A stretch of 64,000 bases of DNA from Lewinella sp. IMCC34191 (GTDB taxonomy: Bacteria > Bacteroidota > Bacteroidia > Chitinophagales > Saprospiraceae). Position numbers and translations under genes: made by a program. The notes under the pieces are model-generated. The model searched no databases and had not been told where the DNA came from. It worked only from the letters and a program-made list of their open reading frames with translations. The DNA is taken from positions 310,001 to 374,000 of the forward strand of contig NZ_QNQZ01000003.1 in NCBI RefSeq assembly GCF_003390935.1. The letters run 5' to 3'. This document shows, piece after piece, positions 36,024 to 45,375 of this stretch; position 1 is the stretch's first letter, and each line of letters begins with the position of its first letter.

Positions 36024-36095
36024 CCTTTCGTGCATATCCCATTCACCGATCGATCTATCTCCTGCGCTCCGCCGCCCTATTTAAGTCTATTGAGC

Positions 36096-39000
36096 ATGGA
36101 AAAACATGTCTATCTCGCCGCTTTCTGTACGATGTTGTTGTTGGCCTGCGGGCCCGAGCGCGATGCCCCTCTCTTTACCCGCCTGGAGGCGGAACGGACG
36201 GGGGTGGACTTCGTGAACCGCACCGGCGAGAGTGATTCCTTTAACATCCTGACCAATGAGTACATCTACAACGGCGGAGGCGTCGGCGTCGGCGACTTCG
36301 ATGCGGACGGACGGCCGGACCTCTTCTTCACCGGTTGTAATGTACCGAACCGCATGTACCTCAATACCGGCGACTGGGCCTTTACGGACGTGACGGAAAC
36401 GGCCGGCGTCGGCGGTGGCGACAGGTGGAATAACGGGGTGACCGTGGTGGACGTGAATGGCGACGGCCTGGACGACGTGTACGTCTGCTCCTCGACGCGG
36501 GAGGAGGCAAGCGGGCGGGCGAATCAGCTATTCCTGAATCAGGGCAACAATTCCGACGGGGTGCCCACTTTCGTGGATGCCGCCCCGGAAATGGGCATCG
36601 CCGACACCAGCCATAACACCCAGGCAGCCTGGCTCGACTACGACCTAGACGGTGACCTGGATCTGTTCCTGCTGGTCAATAAAATGGTTAATAACAAGCG
36701 GCCCAACGACTTTAGCCGGAAGGTGGTCGATGGAAGCGGTAGCCGGACGGACAAACTGTACCGCCAGGATCGCGACGGCGACCGCATTTATTTTACGGAA
36801 GTGGGAAAGGAAACCGGTATTTTGTTTCAGGGCTTCGCGCTCGCTGTAAGCGTATGTGACCTGAACCGTGACGGCGCACCCGACCTCTACGTCAGCAATG
36901 ATTACCTCAGTAACGACCTCGTCTATCTTAATACCGTAGACGAAAAAGGCAATCATTACTTCCGGGACATAGCGGCCGGCCTGGTGAAGCATACGAGCTA
37001 CAGCGCGATGGGCAACGATGTGGTGGACCTGAATAACGACGGGCTTTCGGACATCTTCGTAGTCGATATGCTGCCCGAGGACAACCTGCGGCAGAAGACG
37101 ATGATGACCGCGAATAACTACACCTACCTCCTGAATCTGGAGCGCTATGGCTATCAGCCCCAATTCGTCCGGAATACGCTCCAGCTCAGCCAGGGCCACC
37201 GCCCGGATTCCCTACAGGGGCTGCCGGTGTATACGGAAATTGCCATGCAGGCCGGCTTACCCGCCACGGACTGGAGTTGGGCACCGCTAATTGCGGATTT
37301 CGATCTGGACGGTAATAAGGATGTCATCATTACCAATGGCTTCCCGCGTGATATCACGGACAAGGACTTCATGGATTACCACGGCGTGAACGCCCGCTTC
37401 TTCTCCATCGATCGCATTCTCGAAAAAATCCCATCGGTCAAACTCCTGAATTACGCCTACCGGCAAACCGAGCGGGAGAATGGCATCCCTCACTTTGAGG
37501 ATGTCACGGCCCATTGGGGCATCACCCTACCGACCTTTAGCAACGGGGCGGTTTACGCCGACCTCGACCTGGACGGTGATTTGGATTACGTTGTCAATAA
37601 CATCGACGACCCGGCGCACCTCTTCCGGAACGAACGTGCCGATACCGCAGCAAAGGAAGTGCTTAGCGTGAAGCTGCCCGACGATTTGACCGATGCCGAA
37701 GTGTGGGGGTCAGAATTCGCTTACGGCGGCGAGTTCGACCAGCAGACGATTTACCTCCACCCGCACCGAGGCTATCTGTCCAGTCAGGGTCGGGAACTAA
37801 ATTTTGCCTGGAATGCGGAGGCGACCCTCAGTGTGCGCTGGAAATCCGGGCTTACGGAATCTTTCGGTCCCTTCCCGGCGGCGGGCTCGGTGGAGGTTAC
37901 CCCGGGGCGCGGCCGGGCGACCACTTTAAATCCCGAGGTAGCGGAAACACTGCTCGAGTCAGTCTCCTCTCCGGACTATGTGCACGAGGAAATGGATTAC
38001 ATCGATTTCAACGTGCAACCGATGTTGTTGCGAAAACTGAGCCAGCAAGGGCCCGGCATCGCCGTAACCGACTGGAACGATGATGGCTACGATGACCTGT
38101 ACGTCAGCGGTAGCTACGAGAAGCCGGGGACCTGGCTGGAGGGTGGCCGTTCGGGCTTCACCGTCGTCGAAGCTCGCTTCACCGCCGAGGTAGCCCCGGG
38201 GCCGGAAGAGTTAGGCTGTCTGTTTTTCGATGCTGACGGAGACGGTGACGACGATTTATACCTCGTCAGCGGGAGCTATGAGCGTAGCGCTCCTGACGGT
38301 GCGTACGGCGACCGGCTCTTCCGGAATGAGGGAGGCACCTTCACCAAAATCGAGAACTGGTCGGATACGGCAATAGATTTTTCCGGGTCTTGTGTGCGCG
38401 CGGCGGATTACGACCAGGACGGTGATCTCGATTTGTTCGTAGGCGCCCGCGTCCATCCCCACGGGTACCCCAGGCCGGTTGTCAGCCGCCTGTTGCGCAA
38501 CGAGAGCAAAAACGGTGAGATAAGTTTCGTAGCCGATGAATCCGTCGGGGACCTGCTGGCAGAGGCCACCAACGTTTGCGATGCTGCCTTTGCCGACTTT
38601 ACGGGCGACGGTCGTCCTGATCTGGTGACCGTAGGGGAATGGGAACCACCACGGTTGTTCGTTAACGGGTCGGATGGCTGGGAACTTTCCGGGCAGGCCG
38701 TGCCCGAAAACTGGAACGGTCTCTGGAATAGCCTGGTGGCCACGGACCTGGACCACGATGGTGACCTCGACCTGGTAGCTGGAAACTATGGGACGAATAC
38801 GATCCTCCGGGCCAGCCCGGAAACACCGGCCACTGCGCTGCTCACCGACGTGGATATGAACGGCACCCTCGATTTTATCCCCTTCCGTTACTACCGGGAC
38901 CGGCAAGGACGTCAGATGGCCCATCCCTTCTTTGGACGTAGCGACTTTGCCAAACAGTCCACGAAAATCAAAGGATTATACGGAACGCATAGCGCCTACG

Positions 39001-39539
39001 CCGGAGCTAAAGCCGAGGATTTTCTTCCGACGGACGACCGGGAAGCCTACACTTTCCACGCGGATCGAACCGAGACAGTTATTCTACGGAATGAAGGTGG
39101 TGTATTTACCATCGAGCCACTGCCCGCCGCCGCACAGAGCTTTCCAGTTTACGGGGTCATGCCCTTCCCGCTAAATGACGATGATTACACCGACCTACTC
39201 CTGATCGGCAACGATTTCGGTGGCGAAAGCGGTCAGGGTTACCTTGATGGAGGTAACGGTCTGGTTTTGCTCGGTGGACCAGATGGTTTCGAGGCACTTA
39301 CGCCGGAGGCCTCCGGATTTTTCGTGCCCGGCGAAGGCCGCGGCATTGTGATCACTAGCACCCCTTCCGGTCCGCAGATCGTGGCCGCTCAGAATTCTGG
39401 TCCACTCGTGATCGTGCGTCCCCGGGGTACCTACGAGCGATCGAATACGGACAGCCCCGTATTGGGTGGGTACCTCGGTCAGTCCAGTCGTCATGCCTGG
39501 TACCGCGAGCAGCGAAACACGAATGAGCCCAGCCGCTAG
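36096..39539 (+). CDS. FG-GAP/VCBS repeat lipoprotein with ASPIC/UnbV domain, second copy
   Basis: The start is placed at ATG 36096 (MEKHVYLAAFCTMLLLAC), giving a proper lipobox and 1147 residues; an in-frame ATG at 36030 would add 22 non-signal residues. The domain order copies the preceding gene: LFTRLEAERTGVDFVN, then FG-GAP units (GDFDADGRPDLFF, DVNGDGLDDVYV, DYDLDGDLDLFLL), an ASPIC-like segment at about 536-598 (HPHRGYLSSQGRELNF), and a second propeller (DADGDGDDDLYLV, DLDHDGDLDLVAG). The two share short motifs at the same places (TDWSWGA/TDWSWAP) but have diverged strongly elsewhere, so the duplication is old. The gap between them is 72 bp. Confidence 0.92.
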   Translation: MEKHVYLAAFCTMLLLACGPERDAPLFTRLEAERTGVDFVNRTGESDSFNILTNEYIYNGGGVGVGDFDADGRPDLFFTGCNVPNRMYLNTGDWAFTDVTETAGVGGGDRWNNGVTVVDVNGDGLDDVYVCSSTREEASGRANQLFLNQGNNSDGVPTFVDAAPEMGIADTSHNTQAAWLDYDLDGDLDLFLLVNKMVNNKRPNDFSRKVVDGSGSRTDKLYRQDRDGDRIYFTEVGKETGILFQGFALAVSVCDLNRDGAPDLYVSNDYLSNDLVYLNTVDEKGNHYFRDIAAGLVKHTSYSAMGNDVVDLNNDGLSDIFVVDMLPEDNLRQKTMMTANNYTYLLNLERYGYQPQFVRNTLQLSQGHRPDSLQGLPVYTEIAMQAGLPATDWSWAPLIADFDLDGNKDVIITNGFPRDITDKDFMDYHGVNARFFSIDRILEKIPSVKLLNYAYRQTERENGIPHFEDVTAHWGITLPTFSNGAVYADLDLDGDLDYVVNNIDDPAHLFRNERADTAAKEVLSVKLPDDLTDAEVWGSEFAYGGEFDQQTIYLHPHRGYLSSQGRELNFAWNAEATLSVRWKSGLTESFGPFPAAGSVEVTPGRGRATTLNPEVAETLLESVSSPDYVHEEMDYIDFNVQPMLLRKLSQQGPGIAVTDWNDDGYDDLYVSGSYEKPGTWLEGGRSGFTVVEARFTAEVAPGPEELGCLFFDADGDGDDDLYLVSGSYERSAPDGAYGDRLFRNEGGTFTKIENWSDTAIDFSGSCVRAADYDQDGDLDLFVGARVHPHGYPRPVVSRLLRNESKNGEISFVADESVGDLLAEATNVCDAAFADFTGDGRPDLVTVGEWEPPRLFVNGSDGWELSGQAVPENWNGLWNSLVATDLDHDGDLDLVAGNYGTNTILRASPETPATALLTDVDMNGTLDFIPFRYYRDRQGRQMAHPFFGRSDFAKQSTKIKGLYGTHSAYAGAKAEDFLPTDDREAYTFHADRTETVILRNEGGVFTIEPLPAAAQSFPVYGVMPFPLNDDDYTDLLLIGNDFGGESGQGYLDGGNGLVLLGGPDGFEALTPEASGFFVPGEGRGIVITSTPSGPQIVAAQNSGPLVIVRPRGTYERSNTDSPVLGGYLGQSSRHAWYREQRNTNEPSR

Positions 39540-39616
39540 CGGCACCGATGTTGCCGTACAAAGGGGTACACGCTCAGGGCTCTCCGGAACCTGCTGATTT
39601 CAAGTAAGCCAACTAT

Positions 39617-39660
39617 AAAAAAGGAGAGCAAGGCAGTACATTACGTGCTGCCCTGCTCTC
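39617..39660 (-). terminator. Rho-independent terminator of the second SusCD operon
   Basis: On the minus strand a 16-bp stem with one mismatch and one G-U pair (arms 39624-39639 and 39645-39660, 5-nt loop) is followed by CC and TTTTTT (39617-39622). It lies about 150 bp after the SusD stop at 39813. The plus-strand reading lacks a T-tract. Confidence 0.85.
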
Positions 39661-39812
39661 GGTAGACTCACTTTGACACTCACATAGTTCTGGAAATCTA
39701 CCGCTTGCCAGAAACTAGAATCGGGTGGCCGGAGGCAGATTATTCCCCGTAAAGGTCAGTACCCAGTATAATGTTTACGTTAAGTGAGCATTTATCCGTT
39801 ATAACGTCGACA

Positions 39813-41498
39813 TTAATTCAAGTAACCGGCATTCTGAGGGTACCCCCCCAGCGTTCGGTCTATTTGGTTCTGGGGTATCGGGCGCACCACGTGATAATCC
39901 TGAATATTCGGACCGCCGACGGGATTATACTCGCGCACTCGTTCCACTAGGGTCATGGTACGGGTCAGATCGAACCAGCGGTGTCCCTCTCCAACAAGCT
40001 CTCTGGCGCGTTCGTCCAGGAGAAAATCCAGGTCGACGTCCGATGCCGCGATCTTGATATCTTCTTCCATGCCTGAAACGGCTGACCGCATGCGGATGGT
40101 GTTGATGTCTTCCGCGGCACCTTCGGTATCCCCTAGCTGGAGACGGGCTTCCGCGCGGAGTAAGTAGGCATCACCGAGGCGCATCAAAATCATATCCCGC
40201 TGCCCCTGCTCGTGCTGGCGGTTGGGCCGTGTCGGGTCGAGCCATTTCTTCAGGGAAGGAAAGTTACGCTCGGTATACTCATCCGCCGTAAGGACCATAT
40301 AGGGTGTCGCGGCCTGCCGTTCCTGGGTCCAATACGCGTCCTGACCGGGCCCGGGAATGTAGAGCGCGGTGTCACCCACTTCGAATTTGGGTTGACCCTC
40401 CGTGCCATAACCCGCCGCCTCATCGGCGGCGGTCCATAGGGGGATGGTAGCCTCGTTGTTGGAGTACCAAACCTGCTTGAAGGATTTGTCGTAACGGGTA
40501 TCGATTGACCGGTCCCACAGACTGAGCGTGTAATCCGTAGGTTTGAAACGCTTCCACGGGCGGCCGTTTTGGATATCCCGAAGCATACCTGCCTGTACGT
40601 CGTATTCCATGATAAAGTACAGGTGTCCGCGGTTTCCGTTACCGTCCAGTCCTTCGTCCACCTGCCCTTTGGAATTTTGCACCGCGAATACAACTTCCGC
40701 GTTTTGCTCATTAGAGATATCCCACAGGTCAGCGTAATCATCCAGCAAACGGAAGTTGTAGTTTTCGATTACGCTGTTGAACAGGGTATCGGCCTCCACG
40801 GCATCCCCCCCTTCGGCAAAATCGCGGTAGCTCCGTCGAAGGAGTACTTTACCCAGCAGCATTTCGGCGGCCGGCCTAGTGGCGCGACCGTATTCCTCCT
40901 GCTCGACGGGCAGGTTTGCAATGGCATACCGCAGATCGGGAATGATTGCTTCGTTGTAAATCGTCCCCTGGCCGGTACGGTTGGCTTCGACTTCTATTCC
41001 TTCCGTTTCTTCCAACGTAAGGTGAACGTCTCCGTAAATACGGGTGAGATCGAAATAATACAGCGCCCGTAGGAAGCGGACCTCCGCCAGTCGCACCGTT
41101 TTTTCTTCCTCACTCATGCCCTCGAGATCCTGTGACCGGTTGATCACGGCATTCGCCTGATTGATACCGCGGTAGAGGTCGCTCCAGGTATCCCTTATAA
41201 ATCCGTCCGTGCCGTTCAGGCGGCCGTCGTAGGCATTAATGCCCTTGTAGCTGCCGTCCGCCCCGTTGGTGTAGGTATCCGTACCGAAAACGGTCATGGT
41301 AAACCCACGCTCGACTCCGTAGAACGGTTTCATGAATGAGTAGGTCGCCTTTACGGCATCCTCAAAACCGGAAACGGTGGGGTAATAAGTGGCAGCGGAA
41401 ACACCGGATACGAGTTCCTCCTCCAGGTAATCCGCACAGGAGGGTGCCATCAGGCATACGGCCCCCAGCGCCATTGTTTTGAATATGGTTTTAAACAT
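39813..41498 (-). CDS. SusD/RagB-family nutrient-binding lipoprotein, second copy
   Basis: The start is placed at ATG 41498 (MFKTIFKTMALGAVCLMAPSC), giving 561 residues and lipobox MAPSC. The ATG at 41525 would overlap the SusC stop. SusD landmarks include VSGFEDAVKATYSFMKP, VRFLRALYYFDLTRIYGDVHL, GKVLLRRSYRDFAEG and the C-terminal DFLLDERARELVGEGHRWFDLTR. It lies 13 bp after its SusC gene. The family binds oligomers at the cell surface for import. It differs clearly from the first SusD, so the two operons probably serve different ligands. Confidence 0.94.
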   Translation of the reverse strand: MFKTIFKTMALGAVCLMAPSCADYLEEELVSGVSAATYYPTVSGFEDAVKATYSFMKPFYGVERGFTMTVFGTDTYTNGADGSYKGINAYDGRLNGTDGFIRDTWSDLYRGINQANAVINRSQDLEGMSEEEKTVRLAEVRFLRALYYFDLTRIYGDVHLTLEETEGIEVEANRTGQGTIYNEAIIPDLRYAIANLPVEQEEYGRATRPAAEMLLGKVLLRRSYRDFAEGGDAVEADTLFNSVIENYNFRLLDDYADLWDISNEQNAEVVFAVQNSKGQVDEGLDGNGNRGHLYFIMEYDVQAGMLRDIQNGRPWKRFKPTDYTLSLWDRSIDTRYDKSFKQVWYSNNEATIPLWTAADEAAGYGTEGQPKFEVGDTALYIPGPGQDAYWTQERQAATPYMVLTADEYTERNFPSLKKWLDPTRPNRQHEQGQRDMILMRLGDAYLLRAEARLQLGDTEGAAEDINTIRMRSAVSGMEEDIKIAASDVDLDFLLDERARELVGEGHRWFDLTRTMTLVERVREYNPVGGPNIQDYHVVRPIPQNQIDRTLGGYPQNAGYLN

Positions 41499-41511
41499 CA
41501 CGATAGTATTT

Positions 41512-44500
41512 TTAGAAGGTGGCACGCAGGCCGCCCAAAATGATCTTGGTGGTTGGAATGAGATCGTCGATGTCCGGATCTTGAGTCTCCGGGTCGAAAG
41601 ATTCGTAATCGGACTTAAACCAGAGATTCTGCCCGGATACGTAAAGGCGCAAACGGGATAGTCCGATGCGCGAAACGATGTTGTCCGGCACCTGGTAACC
41701 CAGCTGGATGTTGCGTAGCTTCACGAAACTTCCGTCGAAGTAGCTCAGGGTAGAACCGTTCCGTGGGCTTTCCTGATTCTCATTCGGCCGTGGGTTGGCA
41801 TTTGTCGGATTGTCGATGGTCCAATAATCGACGTCGAGGTTGTTGTAGCGGGCGAAAAGGGAGTTATTTCCTCTGTGGAAGCGACTGCTGATCATCTGGC
41901 CCTGACGGAAGTACAGGAAGAAGGACAGATCGAGACCGCGGTACTCGAAGCGGTTGGTGAGCCCACCGAAGTAGTCGGGAACGTCCGATCCCAGGATCAC
42001 GCGGTCATCGGCGGTAATGACGCCGTCACCATTCACGTCGTCCAGTTTGATTTCTCCTGGCACCTTATTCTCCATGGCGTCGGCCATCTCCACTTCATTG
42101 GCCTGGTAGATGCCAATCTTACGGTAGTCAAAGAAGACGTTCAGGGGCTCGCCGATAAACCATTGGTTGCCGACGTCGTCGGCGGGATTCCCGTCCGCAT
42201 CCACCAGGGCAAGTTCCTTGATGGATTCCCGGTAGCCCGATATATTGAAGTCCACGCTCCAGTTAAAGCCGGTAGGATTATTCAGGATACCGGCGCCAAG
42301 CACCAGCTCTACACCATTGGTCTGGGTTGCTCCGACGTTCTGCAAAATGTTGTTGTAGCCGGAGGTCGGTGGCAGGTTCCGCTCCAGCAGTAGATTCTCC
42401 GTGCTGGTCCGGTAAAACTCGAAGGACGCATTGAAACGGCCGTTGAGCACATCGATATCGACACCCGCATTAATGGTCTTCGATACTTCCCAGCCCAGGG
42501 CGGAGTTCGGAATCGAACCCAACGCAAAACCGAAGGCCGGGCTTTCGTCCCAAGCGTAGACGGTACGCTGAAGACCACCGCGTGTCTGGTAGGGATCAAC
42601 CGACGTGTTACCTACCTCACCGTAGCTGGCCCGCAGCTTCAGTCCGTTCAGCCAGCTGATGTTTTCCATGAACGGCTCGGCACCAACACGCCAACCGACG
42701 GAAATGCCGGGGAAGTAAGCCCACTTATTGCCTTCGGCGAGTCGGCTGGACCCATCCGCCCGCAGACTGGCCTGGAAGAGGTACTTACCGTTGATCGAAT
42801 AGTTGGCCCGGGCCATAAAGGAGGCTAGCTGCCACTCCTCCAGGTTGGAATCGATATTTCCCTTTACCTCACCGGTGGACAGGTTGTAAAACAACTGGCT
42901 CTCGTAGGGCAGGTTAGAGACGCTGGACCATTCCTGTTCAACGCGCAGGCTCTGTATGGACTGTAGCAGCGTAATGCCCAGCTCGTCATCCCCACCGATG
43001 GTCCGGTTGAAGTTCAGGATATTCTCCAGCGTGTAGCCAAAGTCCTGCTGATACTCCGTGGATGCGTCCGCGGGACCTCCACGGTTATCGTTGGTTTCGC
43101 TGCCAAAGAAGGCTCCCCGCCGGTAATAGCGGATGTCGGGGCCGAAATTGGTGGTGAATACCAAACCCTCCAGCAGATTAGCCTTAATGTAGAGCGGCGC
43201 GAAAATGCGGGTAACCCGGCGGTCGTCAACCACAGCATTGGGGACGACTTCGGAGAGCGGATTGGTCCGAATACCATCGTTGGTGGGAAGGAACCTGACC
43301 GAACCGTCCTCATTGTACGGAACACCCAGTGGGTTGTTAGCCAGGGCTTCTCCGATCGTGGCGTTGGAGCCGAAGTTCTGCAGGGAATTCGAAGCGGTAA
43401 AGGAAATACCGGCCTGAAAGATTGGGCTGATCTGCTGGTCCAGGTTCACCCGGGCGGTGAAGCGCCGGAAATCCTGATTGGAGATGATACCCTGTTCGTC
43501 GAAGTAGCCAAGCGAAATATTGAATTGCGTAGCCTCGCTACCACCGCGAACGCCCAGTTGGTGGTTCATCTGCCAGCCGTCGTTGAGTACGAGGTCCTGA
43601 AAGTCCGTGCTTCGGTTCTGCGCGATGCTTTCGAGTTCGGTGGGATCCAGGAAAACATCCTCATCCGCCGGGATGCTGCCGTTCCATCCTTCACGTTGGC
43701 TCTCGCGCTTCATTTCGGCGAATTCCGAGCCGTTCATCATATCGACGGTGTTCAGGGCACTGGTTCCCCCATAGTAGCCATCGTAGCTAACGATCGTACG
43801 GCCGGCGGAACCACGCTTGGTGGTCACGATCACGACACCGTTGGACCCCCGGCTACCGTAAATGGCGGTAGCCGCCGCGTCCTTAAGGACTTCCATGGAT
43901 TCGATATCCTGTGGATTGATGTCCGCAATAGCACTGGTACCGCTGGTTTGGGGGATACCGTCAATGACGAATAAGGGGTCGTTGTCGGCCGCGATCGACC
44001 GGCGGCCTCGGATGCGAATCGTCGGGTTGGAACCGGGGCGGCCTCCCGGGCTGATGATATCCACGCCGCTGACCTGACCCTGCATGGCGGCTACGCCGCT
44101 CGAGGTAGCGATTTTCTTGATCTGTTCGTCATTTAGGCTGGATATCGCACCGGTTACGTCGCGCTTCTTCTGAATGCCATAGCCTACGACAACTACCTCC
44201 TCCAGGGTTTCAGCGTCTTCACTCATGACCACGTTGAATTCGGATTGGTTACCAACCTGGACGATCTGACTTTCGTAGCCCGTGTAGGTGATGACCAGAT
44301 GGGGATCGTCTCCCTGGACATCGATTCCAAAAGTTCCGTCGATATCGGTCACGGTTCCGTTCGTGGTGCCTTCTTCCAGTATGGTTGCGCCGATGAGCGG
44401 CATCCCACTCTCATCAGTGACTGTTCCGGTGATCATTCGCCACGGAAAACGGTCAGGGGGATTTTCGGCCGCGGACAAGCCGGTCAAGCCGCCCAGCAGC

Positions 44501-44523
44501 AGCAGTAATAAAATCAGTCGCAT
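41512..44523 (-). CDS. SusC/RagA-family TonB-linked outer membrane protein, second copy
   Basis: The start is placed at ATG 44523 (MRLILLLLLLGGLTGLSA), which gives a good signal peptide and 1003 residues; the upstream ATG at 44571 would put 16 extra residues before it. The order is carboxypeptidase-like domain (ITGTVTDESGMPLIGATIL), TonB-box-like LEEVVVVGYGIQKKRDVTGAI, plug (IRIRGRRSIAADNDPLFVIDG, then YGSRGSNGVVIVTTKRG) and barrel, ending LIPTTKIILGGLRATF as SusC proteins do. It is the first gene of a minus-strand operon with the second SusD, convergent with the first SusCD/FG-GAP group. Confidence 0.95.
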   Translation of the reverse strand: MRLILLLLLLGGLTGLSAAENPPDRFPWRMITGTVTDESGMPLIGATILEEGTTNGTVTDIDGTFGIDVQGDDPHLVITYTGYESQIVQVGNQSEFNVVMSEDAETLEEVVVVGYGIQKKRDVTGAISSLNDEQIKKIATSSGVAAMQGQVSGVDIISPGGRPGSNPTIRIRGRRSIAADNDPLFVIDGIPQTSGTSAIADINPQDIESMEVLKDAAATAIYGSRGSNGVVIVTTKRGSAGRTIVSYDGYYGGTSALNTVDMMNGSEFAEMKRESQREGWNGSIPADEDVFLDPTELESIAQNRSTDFQDLVLNDGWQMNHQLGVRGGSEATQFNISLGYFDEQGIISNQDFRRFTARVNLDQQISPIFQAGISFTASNSLQNFGSNATIGEALANNPLGVPYNEDGSVRFLPTNDGIRTNPLSEVVPNAVVDDRRVTRIFAPLYIKANLLEGLVFTTNFGPDIRYYRRGAFFGSETNDNRGGPADASTEYQQDFGYTLENILNFNRTIGGDDELGITLLQSIQSLRVEQEWSSVSNLPYESQLFYNLSTGEVKGNIDSNLEEWQLASFMARANYSINGKYLFQASLRADGSSRLAEGNKWAYFPGISVGWRVGAEPFMENISWLNGLKLRASYGEVGNTSVDPYQTRGGLQRTVYAWDESPAFGFALGSIPNSALGWEVSKTINAGVDIDVLNGRFNASFEFYRTSTENLLLERNLPPTSGYNNILQNVGATQTNGVELVLGAGILNNPTGFNWSVDFNISGYRESIKELALVDADGNPADDVGNQWFIGEPLNVFFDYRKIGIYQANEVEMADAMENKVPGEIKLDDVNGDGVITADDRVILGSDVPDYFGGLTNRFEYRGLDLSFFLYFRQGQMISSRFHRGNNSLFARYNNLDVDYWTIDNPTNANPRPNENQESPRNGSTLSYFDGSFVKLRNIQLGYQVPDNIVSRIGLSRLRLYVSGQNLWFKSDYESFDPETQDPDIDDLIPTTKIILGGLRATF

Positions 44524-44699
44524 GATCAGGATCGATTTAGTGAGTAAAGCATAAAATAGCGGTCCGCCCATCTAAGGCCAACCATAGTTTCATATCTGCC
44601 GCTAATACTACAACTAAATTGTATAAATGGCAACTAAAGAATAATTTTTCAGCCTGCCCCGATCTGTTGTCAATACAAGCTTTAGTCTTAATAGCGCTG

Positions 44700-44707
44700 T
44701 ACCTTGC
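44700..44707 (+). promoter_or_regulatory. -7-like promoter box (TACCTTGC) 4 nt before ATG
   Basis: TACCTTGC ends 4 nt before the ATG of the pseudouridine synthase at 44712. This supports that start over the in-frame ATG at 44619. No clear TTG at the usual distance. Confidence 0.4.
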
Positions 44708-44711
44708 GACG

Positions 44712-45371
44712 ATGCTGAATACGCTACAGGAGGGCCCGGGATGGGCGGTCATAAATAAACCGGCGGGGATTGCTACGGAGAAACACTTTACCTACGACAC
44801 CCTGGAAGGCCGCGCGTTGGAAGCGTGGAAGCGACCGGGAGCTAAAAAGCCACCGTTCGTCGGTATCGTCCACCGGCTGGACCGGGTGACCAGTGGTGCG
44901 GTCATCCTGGCACGACGTAAATCAACCCTTGTTTTTCTCAACGATGCCTTCGCCAGCGGCAAGACAAGTAAACGCTACGTCGCCGTAACCACGAAGGCGT
45001 TGCCTGAAGACAGCGGTCGCCTTCACCATTACCTGAGCAGAAATTCTACCAACAAACTGGCTGTCACCAGTACACGACCGGCGGCGGGAATGAAGGAGGC
45101 TATCCTGGAATACCGGCTCACTGCATCCAGAGATGGTCTGTTCGTCTACGAAGTCAGCCTACTCACCGGCCGTTTCCACCAAATCCGCGCGCAGCTAGCC
45201 GCGGCCGGCGCGCCGGTATTCGGGGATGTTGCCTACGGTTCCGATCGAATACTAGGCGATCACCGCATCGCGCTACACGCCCGTGAGCTTACTTTTCCGG
45301 ACCACGCCACGGGAGAAGCCATTACCGTACAAGCGCCCCTTCCCGATTACTGGCCGGTCAAAACAACTTAG
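44712..45371 (+). CDS. RluA-family RNA pseudouridine synthase, second copy
   Basis: From ATG 44712 the protein has 219 residues. The catalytic motif HRLDRVTSGAVIL contains the expected nucleophilic aspartate, and GRFHQIRAQLAAAGAPVFGD is the second signature. The protein begins directly with the fold (GWAVINKPAGIATEKHF) and has no S4 domain. It probably modifies rRNA or tRNA. The next gene starts 4 bp after its stop, so the two may be co-transcribed, although their functions are not obviously related. Confidence 0.9.
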   Translation: MLNTLQEGPGWAVINKPAGIATEKHFTYDTLEGRALEAWKRPGAKKPPFVGIVHRLDRVTSGAVILARRKSTLVFLNDAFASGKTSKRYVAVTTKALPEDSGRLHHYLSRNSTNKLAVTSTRPAAGMKEAILEYRLTASRDGLFVYEVSLLTGRFHQIRAQLAAAGAPVFGDVAYGSDRILGDHRIALHARELTFPDHATGEAITVQAPLPDYWPVKTT

Positions 45372-45375
45372 AAGC

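Noticed and set aside
41512-41525. Overlap of the second SusC and SusD genes
   Set aside because: The overlap exists only if SusD starts at 41525; the ATG at 41498 gives the correct lipoprotein signal peptide and leaves a 13-bp gap.
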